The notes: generated from the sequence alone by a model not told the origin. Shown: positions 9,192 through 18,486, counted from the stretch's first letter. The stretch: DNA of 64,000 nucleotides from Pelagovum sp. HNIBRBA483 (GCF_040931995.1 NZ_CP162412.1:1984001-2048000); one strand, 5' to 3'. Program-made: numbers and translations.

Positions 9192-10400
9192 ATGTCCGCG
9201 ACACGATTTCACCTGCGCTCGGCGTTACTTCTGAGCTCCGCGCTCTTTGTTGTCTCAGCCTGTTCTGAGCAGTTTGACCTTGATCTGCGCAACTTCGGCG
9301 GGAATACGCTCGCCGCTAACGACGTTGCCACAATGCCTTTGGAGCGCCCGACGCCGGACAGCCGCGGCCTCATCACCTATTCCACCTATCAGGTCGTGGT
9401 CACGCGCCCTGACGATACGATCACCGCGATTGCCCAGCGGCTTGGGATCGAAGCACAAAGCCTAGCGGAATATAACGGCATCGCTCCAAACGTCTTGCTC
9501 CGCGCTGGTGAGATCATCGCCCTCAATCAACCCGTCGCCACCGAAAATGCCACAACTGGTGCGGCCAACGGTGGATCAGGCACTTCCCGTGTCGATGTCA
9601 CCACGCTCGCAGAGGATGCGATCAATCGCGCGGCGCCTTCCGCAACAGAGACGACCCTGCCGCCAGCCCCCGCGGCCACACCCGCCCAAACAGGGCCAGA
9701 ACCAATTCAGCACCGCGTCAGGCGCGGTGAAACCGCCTTCGGCATCGCGCGGCGGTACAATATCCCCGTCCGCGTCCTCGCAGAATGGAACGGCCTCGAC
9801 TCCGAACTTTCCGTGCGCGAGAACCAAACACTCCTCATCCCCGAAAGCGCCTCCGGAAGCGCGCCAACTACCCCCCAACCGGCGGCCGAAGAAGAGGCTG
9901 TGACGCTGCCCGGAACAGGTACTACCGCCCCCGAGCCGCCCTCGGCTGCCGACCCCCTCCCCGAGGACGACAGCACGACCACCGAACCAGCAGTTGCACT
10001 TGAGGCACCAGCACTGGCCGCGCCCGAGCCAGAAGAACAGGAAGCCGCTGATACGCCGTTCATCTATCCTGTGTCGGGTTCCATTATCCGTGACTACGCC
10101 AAGGGGCGGAACGAAGGCATTGATATCGGCGCAGCAGCTGGAACACCCGTCAAGGCAGCGGCCGATGGCGTCGTCGCCGCAATCACCCGCGACACAAACG
10201 GCGTCGCGATCCTCGTACTCCGCCATAGCGACGGACTTCTGACCGTCTACACGAACCTTGAAGAAATCACCGTCGCAAAGGATGACCGCCTAACACAAGG
10301 CGCAAGTCTGGGCGTTGTCCGCGACACCTCGCCAAGCTTCCTGCATTTTGAAATCCGGCGCGGACTGGAAAGCCTCGATCCCAAGGATTTCCTCCCCTGA
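9192..10400 (+). CDS. nlpD: NlpD-like lipoprotein: two LysM domains and a degenerate LytM/M23 domain
   Basis: The 402-residue protein has a lipoprotein signal (lipobox VSAC, Cys24), LysM domains at about 66-114 and 174-219, an acidic Pro/Thr-rich linker, and a C-terminal M23 (LytM) domain at about 290-402. In active M23 peptidases the first zinc ligand is His in an HxGxD pattern. Here it reads RNEGIDIG, with no His, and the second motif has VYTN instead of YxH. E. coli NlpD has the same kind of loss and acts by activating an amidase. I therefore infer an amidase activator in septal peptidoglycan splitting rather than a peptidase. It lies 54 bases after pcm. Confidence 0.88.
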   Translation: MSATRFHLRSALLLSSALFVVSACSEQFDLDLRNFGGNTLAANDVATMPLERPTPDSRGLITYSTYQVVVTRPDDTITAIAQRLGIEAQSLAEYNGIAPNVLLRAGEIIALNQPVATENATTGAANGGSGTSRVDVTTLAEDAINRAAPSATETTLPPAPAATPAQTGPEPIQHRVRRGETAFGIARRYNIPVRVLAEWNGLDSELSVRENQTLLIPESASGSAPTTPQPAAEEEAVTLPGTGTTAPEPPSAADPLPEDDSTTTEPAVALEAPALAAPEPEEQEAADTPFIYPVSGSIIRDYAKGRNEGIDIGAAAGTPVKAAADGVVAAITRDTNGVAILVLRHSDGLLTVYTNLEEITVAKDDRLTQGASLGVVRDTSPSFLHFEIRRGLESLDPKDFLP

Positions 10401-10419
10401 GCTGCGTACCGGCGTGCGA

Positions 10420-11277
10420 CTATCCCTTGATGCGTACGCCCCGCCTGCCCGCGAGATCGGTAAAATACTGCCACGCGACGCGCCCTGAGCGCGATCCGCG
10501 TGTTGCCTGCCATTCGATGGCCTCTGCACGCAGAACCTCATCAGGGATATCGATCCCGTAGGCATCACAATAGCCGCGTATCATTTCCAGATATTCGTCC
10601 TGACTACAGGGGTGAAAGCCCAGCCACAGCCCGAACCTGTCAGAAAGCGATACTTTTTCTTCAACCGCTTCGGCAGGATTAATGGCCGACGAGCGCTCGT
10701 TCTCAATCATGTCGCGCGGCATCAGGTGGCGCCGGTTTGATGTCGCGTACAACACGACATTCTCCGGTCGCCCCTCGATACCACCATCCAAAACCGCTTT
10801 GAGAGACTTGTAATGAGCATCATCATGCCCAAAAGACAGGTCATCGCAAAACAGCAGGAAACGTTCCTGCGCACCTCTCAACAGGTTAAGGCAGCGCCCG
10901 ATGGATGGCAGATCCTCGCGTTGAATTTCGACGATCTTCAACTGCGGGGACTTTTCGTTAACAGCGCCATGTACTGCTTTGACAAGGCTTGATTTCCCCA
11001 TCCCGCGCGCGCCCCACAGGAGCGCATTATTCGCAGGCATCCCCTTCGCAAACTGACGGGTATTCGCGAGCAGCGTGTCACGCGAGCGATCATTTCCCAC
11101 CAGCAATGACAGCGAGATACGGGACACGTCCTTGACCGGCACAAGGCGGTCCGGCTCCGTGTGCCAGACAAACGCTGACGCCTGCCCGAAATCCGGCGCC
11201 GCTTCGGGCGGTGGGCTGATCCGTTCGAGTGCTTCCGCTATTCGCGTCAATGCGTCGGCGGGCCCGTCCAGTTTCAT
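10420..11277 (-). CDS. DUF815 AAA-type ATP-binding protein
   Basis: This is a P-loop ATPase of the DUF815 family. The 285-residue sequence shows Walker [11 protein letters not shown] (about residues 88-97), a Walker B-like LLFCDDLSF, and a sensor-like [13 protein letters not shown]. It overlaps tatC by 4 bases at its start (ATGA), so it belongs to the tatABC transcript. The family has no settled function. The coupling with Tat is seen here but may reflect only conserved gene order. Its 3' end is convergent with nlpD. Confidence 0.9.
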   Translation of the reverse strand: MKLDGPADALTRIAEALERISPPPEAAPDFGQASAFVWHTEPDRLVPVKDVSRISLSLLVGNDRSRDTLLANTRQFAKGMPANNALLWGARGMGKSSLVKAVHGAVNEKSPQLKIVEIQREDLPSIGRCLNLLRGAQERFLLFCDDLSFGHDDAHYKSLKAVLDGGIEGRPENVVLYATSNRRHLMPRDMIENERSSAINPAEAVEEKVSLSDRFGLWLGFHPCSQDEYLEMIRGYCDAYGIDIPDEVLRAEAIEWQATRGSRSGRVAWQYFTDLAGRRGVRIKG

Positions 11278-12146
11278 GGCTTCTCGTCCTCATCGAAGTC
11301 CTCATCAAAGAGGCTCTCACCCTCTCCGATAACTCCCTCGGCGCGCGCTGCTGCGTCCTTTTTCTTCTCCACGCGGCGCACCAGCTGGATCGAAATCTCA
11401 TAGAGCCCGTAGACAACCACGAACAGGATCACTTGGCTAATGACATCAGGAGGCGTCGCCAAAGCGGCGAGCAATAGGATACCAACCACTGCATATTTGC
11501 GCATGTTTCTCAGGCCGCGAGAGCTGACCAGCCCTGCCTTTCCCATCAGGGTCAGCAGTACCGGCAGCTGAAAGCACAGCCCAAACGCCACGATAAACTT
11601 GATCGTCAGCGACAGATAGGCCTGTGCCGACCCTTGGAACGCTATCCCCGCAACGCCTGTTGCCCCGTCCGTCCCCTCCATGAGCGTGCCAGGCTGCTGG
11701 AAGCCTAGGAAGAAATCGAACGCCAGCGGTGTGATTGCGAAATAGGCAAACGACGCCCCAAGAAAGAACATGAACGGCGACGCCACGAGGAATGGCAAAA
11801 ACGCATTCTTTTCAGTCCGGTACAGTCCGGGCGCCACGAAGCGCCACATCTGGTAACTAATCACAGGAAAGGACAGCACCAAACCGCCAAGCAACGAGAT
11901 CGAAATCGCAACGAAGAAGCCCTCTTGCAGCGCAATAAGCACCAATCCACAGTCATCTTGTCCGCGCGCGGCAAGCGCATCACAAAGCGGCAAGGTCAGG
12001 AAATCAAAGATAGGGTTCCAAACCGCAAAACAAATCACCATCCCCACGATGAATGCCAGCAAGGATCTGATCAGTCGGTTGCGCAGCTCGGCAAGATGCT
12101 CGATCAACGGGGCCGCGCTATTCTCCATGTCATCACTCGCGCTCAT
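11274..12146 (-). CDS. tatC: Twin-arginine translocase subunit TatC
   Basis: TatC is the six-helix membrane receptor for twin-arginine signal peptides. The 290-residue protein begins with the conserved cytoplasmic [12 protein letters not shown] motif, has the loop ending in [17 protein letters not shown]-type residues and multiple hydrophobic helices, and ends in a highly acidic tail ([12 protein letters not shown]). It overlaps tatB and the DUF815 gene by 4 bases each. The large subunit of the molybdenum hydroxylase at 61 kb is a likely client. Confidence 0.97.
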   Translation of the reverse strand: MSASDDMENSAAPLIEHLAELRNRLIRSLLAFIVGMVICFAVWNPIFDFLTLPLCDALAARGQDDCGLVLIALQEGFFVAISISLLGGLVLSFPVISYQMWRFVAPGLYRTEKNAFLPFLVASPFMFFLGASFAYFAITPLAFDFFLGFQQPGTLMEGTDGATGVAGIAFQGSAQAYLSLTIKFIVAFGLCFQLPVLLTLMGKAGLVSSRGLRNMRKYAVVGILLLAALATPPDVISQVILFVVVYGLYEISIQLVRRVEKKKDAAARAEGVIGEGESLFDEDFDEDEKP

Positions 12147-12595
12147 GATTTGTCCTCGGTTTTATCCTCGGCCGGCTCAGCAGGCTCGGTGGATGCAGCG
12201 CTTTCCTGTTCCGCCTCGGCCGCAGCCTCTTTTTCCTTCCGCGCCGCAGCGGCTTTCGCACTGGCTTCCTTGAACTTCGCTGCAGATTCAGCGCGCTCTT
12301 TCGAAAGCGCTTCAGTCGCCCCGCCCGGCTTGAAGCTCGTCGTCGCGGCCTTCTTGAGGCTATCAGTACCGAATTTAGTCGGGTTCGCCGCCGCTTTAAT
12401 GGTCTTGGAGATATCCTTCACACCAGCATCATCGGCCGCCGACTCCATTGCGCGGCTGAATTCGCGTGCCATACCACGCGCCTTTCCGCTGAGCTGCCCA
12501 AGCGTCCTGAACATTCCGGGGAGGTCTTTCGGACCAACAACAATCAGCGCAACGATGCCGATCAGCACCATTTCACTCCAGCCAAGACCAAACAT
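12143..12595 (-). CDS. tatB: Sec-independent protein translocase TatB
   Basis: TatB works with TatC in the receptor complex for folded Tat substrates. The 150-residue protein has the N-terminal transmembrane helix ([18 protein letters not shown], with the conserved Gly-Pro), then an amphipathic helix and a long Ala/Glu/Lys-rich tail. I chose the ATG at 12595 (MFGLGWSEM), the family start, with GAGGAGG upstream, rather than 12622. It lies between tatA and tatC in the normal order. Confidence 0.95.
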   Translation of the reverse strand: MFGLGWSEMVLIGIVALIVVGPKDLPGMFRTLGQLSGKARGMAREFSRAMESAADDAGVKDISKTIKAAANPTKFGTDSLKKAATTSFKPGGATEALSKERAESAAKFKEASAKAAAARKEKEAAAEAEQESAASTEPAEPAEDKTEDKS

Positions 12596-12667
12596 CGGCG
12601 GCACCCTCCTCAGAGCAGACAATGAAAATCAGGCGAGGCGCTTTCAACGCTCCCGACCCGCCAAAGC

Positions 12668-12880
12668 TTACGCCTTGTCTTTTTCATCCTCGGGGGTGAC
12701 GTCCTTGGCCGCAGCCGCTTGTTCTTCGATTTCTTGCTTGCCGTCATCAACACCCCTCTTGAAGGCGGTGATGCCCTTGCCAACCTCGCCCATCAGCGAC
12801 GAGATCTTTCCACGACCGAAAAGAACCAGAACAACAACCGCGATCAGAAGAAGTCCCGGAAGACCGATATTGTTAAGCAT
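12668..12880 (-). CDS. tatA: Sec-independent protein translocase TatA
   Basis: TatA forms the pore-like assembly that moves folded proteins across the inner membrane. The 70-residue protein has a short N-terminal helix ([17 protein letters not shown]), the FGRGKI hinge and an amphipathic helix ([14 protein letters not shown]), with a charged tail. GGGAGA precedes the ATG at good spacing. It begins the tatABC-DUF815 run. Upstream, tandem inverted repeats fill the region shared with the divergent WYL-type regulator. Confidence 0.96.
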   Translation of the reverse strand: MLNNIGLPGLLLIAVVVLVLFGRGKISSLMGEVGKGITAFKRGVDDGKQEIEEQAAAAKDVTPEDEKDKA

Positions 12881-12993
12881 GTTTTTCTCCCTGACATGGG
12901 CGCAGCGTCATGCACCCGAATAAGTTCACCTCACCCTATGGCGCGGCTCACGCGCACAAAAGCCTGAAAATGCTCCTCTGCCCCGGAAACACC

Positions 12994-13029
12994 GCTTGCA
13001 ACGCAAGCCTGCTGACAGCAAATTGTCAG
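12994..13029. repeat. Two tandem inverted repeats between tatA and the divergent regulator
   Basis: GCTTGC-AAC-GCAAGC (12994-13008) and CTGACA-GCAAAT-TGTCAG (13012-13029) are perfect inverted repeats lying 3 bases apart. They sit in the 238-base divergent region, about 115 bases before tatA and 90 before the regulator. They may be operators for the adjacent regulator or RNA hairpins in the tatA leader. Nothing in the sequence decides between these. Confidence 0.45.
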
Positions 13030-13118
13030 TTGCCCACAAATATAGAACCCTTGCGTGCAGGCCTATTCTACCTCGCATGCCATAGAAACTGACACATGAA
13101 CAGAGATCGGAGACCGCC

Positions 13119-13787
13119 ATCGCACGCAATGACCGCCTTTTCGAACTGATCCAGATTTTGCGCGACGGCCAGCTCCATCGCGCGGCGGATTTGGGGCGGC
13201 GGCTTGGCGTTTCGACCCGCACAATTTGGCGTGACATGGCAACTTTGAGCGGCTCCGGCATCCCGATTGAGGGTGAACGCGGCGTGGGTTACGTCCTGCG
13301 TGCGCCGGTGAGCCTGCCACCAATGGCACTCAACCGTGATGAATTTGAAGCGCTGCGCCTTGGAATGATCCTCGTCGCAACCAGTGAAGACACAACCCTC
13401 GCCGCTGCTGCGCGCAGCCTGCGTGGCAAGATCGGCGCAGTCACGCCACAGGGTATGCAAGACGACGGCGCCGATACTTTCGTCTATTCAAGTCCGGAAG
13501 CGGCGGCCTCGGCCCGCCACCTCGCTACTCTCCGCCGCGCCCTTCGTGAACACCTGTTTCTCGATCTAACCTTAACTGGGCAAGACGAGTCGATGCGTGT
13601 CCGACCGCTTCACCTTGAGTATTGGGGGCGCCTCTGGACCCTAACCTCGTGGTCTGAAAACGGCAATAAATTCATAAGTTTGCGCGTTGATCTTATCGCG
13701 AAAATCGCACTTTCAGGCGGCGCATTTCTACCCGAACCCGGCAAAACGCTCGACGACTTTCTCGAACACTTTACCGCCGCGCACTAG
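13119..13787 (+). CDS. HTH/WYL-type (YafY-like) transcriptional regulator, apparent ATC start
   Basis: This is a DeoR/HTH_11-type DNA-binding protein with a WYL-like C-terminal domain. The winged helix covers roughly residues 1-60 (ADLGRRLGVSTRTIWRDMATL as recognition region), and a ligand-sensing region follows (MRVRPLHLEYWGRLWTLTSW). The homologous N-terminus (ARNDRLFELIQIL) is encoded upstream of any usable ATG, GTG or TTG. The frame reaches ATC at 13119 exactly where a start is expected, with GGAGA 5 bases before it, and hits a stop at 13083. TTG at 13158 would cut away the first HTH helix. It is either a rare ATC start or a start-codon mutation. Confidence 0.82.
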   Translation: MARNDRLFELIQILRDGQLHRAADLGRRLGVSTRTIWRDMATLSGSGIPIEGERGVGYVLRAPVSLPPMALNRDEFEALRLGMILVATSEDTTLAAAARSLRGKIGAVTPQGMQDDGADTFVYSSPEAAASARHLATLRRALREHLFLDLTLTGQDESMRVRPLHLEYWGRLWTLTSWSENGNKFISLRVDLIAKIALSGGAFLPEPGKTLDDFLEHFTAAH

Positions 13788-14866
13788 CCTCGCACCGGAA
13801 AGACGTGGCACCGATCCCGCCGGAACATCAGCCAAAGCGGCGTGCCTGGATCGGGCAAAAAGACAGACGGGACAGCGGCGCGCAGCGTAGAGCCGTCAAA
13901 GTCCATCTTGAAATCGACAATACTCTCAGACCCGAGATACCGCGCCCGCTCGACGATACCACGCGCGGCCGTGCCGTCTTTCGGCGTCGGATCTGGCCCA
14001 CGCCCCCCACGATCAAAATCAATCCTCAAATGCTGCGGTCGGATCACGATCTCGACCGTCGTACCGTCCGGCACCCCCGGCGCAAGGAACTGCCCAAACG
14101 GCGTCTCCGTCAGCGCCCCTTCAACAACGCCGCGTATCAGGTTGATATCGCTAAAAAAAGCAGCTGCTTCGCGATCCGCTGGAGCGTTGTAGATATTATA
14201 GGGCGCCCCGCGCTGCACGATTTGACCATTGCGCATCAGCGCAATTTCATCAGCCATGCGCATGGCTTCCGCTGGTTCGTGCGTCACCAGCAGAACGGAG
14301 GTTCCTTCCCCCTTGAGCACCTGCAACGTTTCATCGCGAATGTCGTCGCGCAGACGATCATCTAGCCCGCTGAACGGCTCGTCCATCAATAGAATTCGTG
14401 GCCGTGGCGCAAGCGCGCGCGCCAGAGCCACGCGCTGTTGCTCACCGCCAGACAATTGATGCGGATAAGCGTCGATATGGCGGGCCATGCCAACCTTTTC
14501 GAGCAATTCGCCCACACGCTCACGGTTGCTGCGTGCCGATCCGGTCAGCCCGAACGCCACATTCTCCGCAACGCTCAAGTGCGGAAACAGCGCAAAGTCC
14601 TGAAACATCAGGCCGATTTCGCGGCTCTCAGGGGGAACGCGCGTGATCGTGTCGCAGACAAGTTGCCCATCCACATAGATCTCACCACTGTCTTGCATCT
14701 CAACGCCCGCGATCATGCGCAAGGTCGTGGACTTACCGCAGCCCGACGGGCCAAGAAGGCAAATCACGCTCCCGGGCATGACCGAAAGCGACACATCATT
14801 CACCACCCGCAGCCCGTCATAGCTGCGGATGAGATTTTTCACTTCGAGGCGTGGTGTAGTATGCAC
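13784..14866 (-). CDS. ABC transporter ATP-binding protein, PotA/FbpC-type, without adjacent permease
   Basis: The 360-residue protein is a complete importer-type ATPase. It has Walker A GPSGCGKST (about 38-46), signature LSGGEQQRVALARAL, Walker B ILLMDEPFSGLD, the H-loop LLVTHEPAEA, and a C-terminal TOBE-like domain (about 270-360). This architecture fits ATPases of iron(III), spermidine/putrescine or similar uptake systems. No permease or solute-binding gene is next to it, so the substrate is unknown. Translation starts at GTG 14866. Its last 4 bases overlap the end of the convergent regulator gene. Confidence 0.9.
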   Translation of the reverse strand: MHTTPRLEVKNLIRSYDGLRVVNDVSLSVMPGSVICLLGPSGCGKSTTLRMIAGVEMQDSGEIYVDGQLVCDTITRVPPESREIGLMFQDFALFPHLSVAENVAFGLTGSARSNRERVGELLEKVGMARHIDAYPHQLSGGEQQRVALARALAPRPRILLMDEPFSGLDDRLRDDIRDETLQVLKGEGTSVLLVTHEPAEAMRMADEIALMRNGQIVQRGAPYNIYNAPADREAAAFFSDINLIRGVVEGALTETPFGQFLAPGVPDGTTVEIVIRPQHLRIDFDRGGRGPDPTPKDGTAARGIVERARYLGSESIVDFKMDFDGSTLRAAVPSVFLPDPGTPLWLMFRRDRCHVFPVRG

Positions 14867-14931
14867 AAATGTATCCGACGAATTAGCTCGGGTAAATTCT
14901 CCCTACCAACGCGGGGTGGGAGGCACAAGCG

Positions 14932-15711
14932 TCAGAGCGTCGCGTTTACGGCACCGCCATCCAATAGGATGTTCTGCCCCACGATAAACCCGGCATGCTG
15001 CGAACACAAGAAAGCGCATGTCGCGCCAAATTCCTCGGCCGTGCCATATCTGCGGGCCGGAATGGTCTGTTGGCGGTTTTCACGCGCCTGATCGATATCA
15101 ATCCCCGTGTTTTCCGCGACCCCTTGATCAAGGCTCTTGGCGCGGTCCGTGGCGTGAATGCCCGGCAGCATGTTATTGATGATCACCCCATAAGGCGCAA
15201 CCTGCCGCGATGTGCCCGCGACATAGCCGGTCAAACCGGCCCGCGCGGAATTCGACAGTCCAAGCTGCGGGATAGGTGATTTGACCGACTGGCTCGTGAT
15301 GTTCACCACACGGCCCCAGCCCCGCTCCATCATCTGTGGAACGAGCGCTTTGATCATCGCAATAGGCGCCAGCATATTTGCGTCCAGCGCCTTGATGAAG
15401 TCCTCGCGATCCCAATCTGTCCACATACCCGGGGGCGGGCCACCCGCATTGTTCACAAGGATGTCGATATCACCGGCAGCGTCCAAAACTGCCGCACGCC
15501 CCTCTTCGGTCGTGATATCAGCGGCGACAGCCACCACAGTGACGCCATAGGTCGTGCGGATTTCTTCGGCAGTTTTCTGCAGCGCTTCCTCGCCCCGCGC
15601 GTTGATCACCAGATCGACACCCGCCTCGGCCAATGCCATCGCACACCCGCGCCCAAGTCCCTTGGACGCCGCGCAAACCAGCGCCCGTTTTCCTTTAATT
15701 CCCAAATCCAT
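14932..15711 (-). CDS. SDR-family oxidoreductase lacking the usual YxxxK catalytic motif
   Basis: The 259-residue protein has a Rossmann fold of short-chain dehydrogenases: a nucleotide-binding motif AASKGLGRGCA (variant of TGxxxGxG), the NNAG motif (ILVNNAGGPPPG), and the C-terminal QNILLDGGAVNATL. At the catalytic position the normal Tyr-x-x-x-Lys is replaced by SNSAR. Such atypical beta-ketoacyl-reductase-like SDRs form a recognised subgroup. It may use a different mechanism or be non-catalytic. A strong GGGAGG precedes the ATG. Substrate unknown. Confidence 0.88.
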   Translation of the reverse strand: MDLGIKGKRALVCAASKGLGRGCAMALAEAGVDLVINARGEEALQKTAEEIRTTYGVTVVAVAADITTEEGRAAVLDAAGDIDILVNNAGGPPPGMWTDWDREDFIKALDANMLAPIAMIKALVPQMMERGWGRVVNITSQSVKSPIPQLGLSNSARAGLTGYVAGTSRQVAPYGVIINNMLPGIHATDRAKSLDQGVAENTGIDIDQARENRQQTIPARRYGTAEEFGATCAFLCSQHAGFIVGQNILLDGGAVNATL

Positions 15712-15830
15712 GCAAACCTCCCTCGCATCACCGTCAGAGCTAGGTTACAAAACTGACTATGGCAAGGGTCGGGCCATCACGACACCGCCGCCTCATCGTC
15801 CACCACGCCGCCACAGCCAATACCAAAGAA

Positions 15831-16844
15831 ATGACAGATCCGGATCATACAGGCCCACAACTGCTGAACCTTTACCGCTCAGACGCCTTCGCAGTTACGG
15901 CGGGCGCGGCTGAGAGCGATCCGCTGGTCTTTGCAGACGAACTGATCATGGATGATATCTACGGCCTGGTCGACCCGTCCCTGCGCGGCGAAATCTCTGT
16001 TACAGTCGATGGCAAGGATGCTGGCTTTGCCATCACACCCCAATCGGCTTGGGGCGCGCCTGAGCACCGGCTCTATCTCGACAGCTGCATCACATTCATG
16101 ACACCCGATGGCACAACACAAGAGGCCATCATTTTCGTCGAAGTCGGTGGCGGGATCGCGGTGGAAATCTACCTCCTGCCACTTGCTGAAATGCATGTAG
16201 ATACCGATTACCGGCTGGTCGGCATCGACCGCACGACCGCAACGCGCCGCTTCGCCGAGGCCGCCTTCGTTTCCTTCGCCGCCGGCACCCGCATTACACT
16301 GGCATCAGGCGAAATGCGCGCTGTCGAGGATCTTGCCGTCGGCGACCGTGTTCTCACGCGCGACGATGGCCCCCGCGCAATCCGCTGGATCGGCCACACG
16401 ACGTTCCGCGCGACCGGCACATTCGCGCCGGTCAGCATTGCCGCAGGTGTCCTGCACAATGACCGGGAGCTTCGCCTCAGCCCTGACCACCGCATTTTCG
16501 TCTACCAGCGCTCCGATAATCTCGGCGCAGGCAGGCCCGAGGTGTTGATCAAGGCTCGCAATCTCGTCAACGGGACCACCATCCAGCAGACAGAAGGCGG
16601 CTTTATCGACTATTACCAACTGCTCTTTGACGACCACCACATCATCTATGCCGAGGGGATCGCAGCGGAATCCCTGATGATCGACCCGCGCACCACCAAG
16701 GCCCTACCAGATGACATCCGCGAACGCCTCGCTGCTACGGGCGGCATTCACGAAAGACGTCGCCACCACGACTACGAAATCGCTGAATCGCTCGTTGGCA
16801 ACGATGACATTGCCGAACTTCTGCGCCGCGCGTCGCAAAGCTGA
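15831..16844 (+). CDS. Hint-domain protein with Ser in place of the first Cys
   Basis: The C-terminal half (about residues 145-310) matches the Hint (hedgehog/intein-like) domain of roseobacter proteins: AAGTRITLASGEMRAVEDLAVGDRVLTRDDG, split here as GTRIT, VEDLAVGDRVLT and IRWIGHT motifs, then LSPDHRIFV and YYQLLFDDHHIIYAEG. In typical members the domain opens with CF-aaGT; here it opens SFAAGT, so the nucleophile would be Ser. The N-terminal part is beta-rich and of unknown role. No cleavage partner is visible. The ATG at 15831 (MTDPDH) was preferred to 15759. Self-processing is possible but unproven. Confidence 0.78.
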   Translation: MTDPDHTGPQLLNLYRSDAFAVTAGAAESDPLVFADELIMDDIYGLVDPSLRGEISVTVDGKDAGFAITPQSAWGAPEHRLYLDSCITFMTPDGTTQEAIIFVEVGGGIAVEIYLLPLAEMHVDTDYRLVGIDRTTATRRFAEAAFVSFAAGTRITLASGEMRAVEDLAVGDRVLTRDDGPRAIRWIGHTTFRATGTFAPVSIAAGVLHNDRELRLSPDHRIFVYQRSDNLGAGRPEVLIKARNLVNGTTIQQTEGGFIDYYQLLFDDHHIIYAEGIAAESLMIDPRTTKALPDDIRERLAATGGIHERRRHHDYEIAESLVGNDDIAELLRRASQS

Positions 16845-16890
16845 AACCACGCCAATTGCCCTTTTCCAAACGCCCGCCTATAGGGACGTC

Positions 16891-18486
16891 ATGACAAATC
16901 GCCCGACCCTTCCGCCCGAAATCGCCCGCCGCCGGACATTCGCGATCATCTCGCACCCCGACGCAGGCAAAACCACCCTTACCGAAAAGTTCCTGCTCTT
17001 CGGTGGGGCGATTCAAATGGCCGGTCAGGTCCGCGCGAAAGGCGAAGCACGGCGCACCCGTTCAGACTTCATGCAGATGGAAAAGGACCGCGGCATTTCC
17101 GTCTCGGCCTCAGCGATGTCCTTTGACTTTCGCAATTTGCGCTACAACCTCGTCGATACGCCCGGCCACTCGGACTTCTCCGAGGATACTTACCGGACCC
17201 TGACCGCAGTTGACGCAGCGGTCATGGTGATCGATGGTGCCAAAGGCGTCGAAAGCCAGACCCAGAAACTCTTCGAAGTCTGCCGCCTGCGCGATTTGCC
17301 GATCCTGACCTTCTGTAACAAGATGGACCGCGAAAGCCGCGATACCTTCGAAATCATCGACGAAATACAGGAAAACCTCGCGATCGACGTGACGCCTGCA
17401 AGCTGGCCGATCGGCATGGGCCGCGATTTCCTCGGCTGCTACGACCTGATCAATGACCGGCTGGAACTGATGGATCGCGCCGACCGCAACAAAGTCGCCG
17501 ACTCGATCCAGATCAATGGCCTCGACGACCCCAAAATGGCTGAACACATCCCCGCAGCCCAGCTCGAAAAGCTGCGCGAGGAAGTCGAGATGGCGCGCGA
17601 GCTTCTACCCACCCTTGATCCCCAAGCGGTGCTCGATGGCTCCATGACGCCAATTTGGTTCGGCTCTGCGATCAACTCCTTCGGCGTCAAGGAGCTGATG
17701 GACGGCATCGGCGCCTATGCGCCTGAACCACAACCCCAAAAGGCCGAGCCGCGCGAAATTGCGCCAGAAGAAAAGAAGGTCGCAGGTTTCGTATTCAAGG
17801 TGCAGGCCAACATGGACCCGAAACATCGTGACCGCGTTGCTTTCGTGCGGCTCGCATCCGGTCACTTCACCCGTGGTCAAAAGCTTCTTCATGTCCGGTC
17901 GAAAAAGCCAATGGCCGTCACCAACCCCGTGCTGTTTCTCGCCTCCGATCGCGAACTGGCTGATGAAGCATGGGCTGGCGATATCATCGGCATCCCGAAT
18001 CATGGTCAGCTGCGGATCGGCGATACATTGACAGAGGGCGAACAACTCAAAGTCAGCGGCATCCCCTCCTTTGCGCCTGAATTGCTGCAAAACTGTCGTG
18101 CAGGCGATCCAATGAAGGCAAAACACCTCGAAAAAGCACTGATGCAGTTCGCAGAAGAAGGCGCGGCGAAGGTTTTCAAGCCTACCATCGGTGCGGGCTT
18201 TATCGTCGGCGTCGTCGGTGCACTCCAGTTCGAGGTGCTCGCTAGCCGGATCGAGCTGGAATACGGCCTTCCCGTTCGCTTTGAGGGGTCACAATTCACC
18301 TCCGCACGCTGGGTTTCTGGCCCAAAGCCCAAGGTCGATGCCTTCGTGCAGGCGAATAAGCAGCATATCGCCACGGACAATGACGGCGATCTTGTATACC
18401 TCACCCGCCTGCAATGGGATATTGACCGTGTGTCGCGCGACTACCCCGATGTCACCCTCTCAGCGACGAAAGAAATGATGGTCTAG
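16891..18486 (+). CDS. prfC: Peptide chain release factor 3
   Basis: RF3 is a translational GTPase that recycles RF1/RF2 after termination. The 531-residue protein starts with the G1 motif HPDAGKTTLTEK, has the long switch insert typical of RF3 (KGEARRTRSDFMQMEKDRGIS spread over this region), the G3 motif DTPGHSDFSEDTYRTL and the G4 motif CNKMDRE. Length is normal. The start at 16891 was chosen because earlier in-frame ATGs lie inside the preceding gene. Confidence 0.97.
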   Translation: MTNRPTLPPEIARRRTFAIISHPDAGKTTLTEKFLLFGGAIQMAGQVRAKGEARRTRSDFMQMEKDRGISVSASAMSFDFRNLRYNLVDTPGHSDFSEDTYRTLTAVDAAVMVIDGAKGVESQTQKLFEVCRLRDLPILTFCNKMDRESRDTFEIIDEIQENLAIDVTPASWPIGMGRDFLGCYDLINDRLELMDRADRNKVADSIQINGLDDPKMAEHIPAAQLEKLREEVEMARELLPTLDPQAVLDGSMTPIWFGSAINSFGVKELMDGIGAYAPEPQPQKAEPREIAPEEKKVAGFVFKVQANMDPKHRDRVAFVRLASGHFTRGQKLLHVRSKKPMAVTNPVLFLASDRELADEAWAGDIIGIPNHGQLRIGDTLTEGEQLKVSGIPSFAPELLQNCRAGDPMKAKHLEKALMQFAEEGAAKVFKPTIGAGFIVGVVGALQFEVLASRIELEYGLPVRFEGSQFTSARWVSGPKPKVDAFVQANKQHIATDNDGDLVYLTRLQWDIDRVSRDYPDVTLSATKEMMV

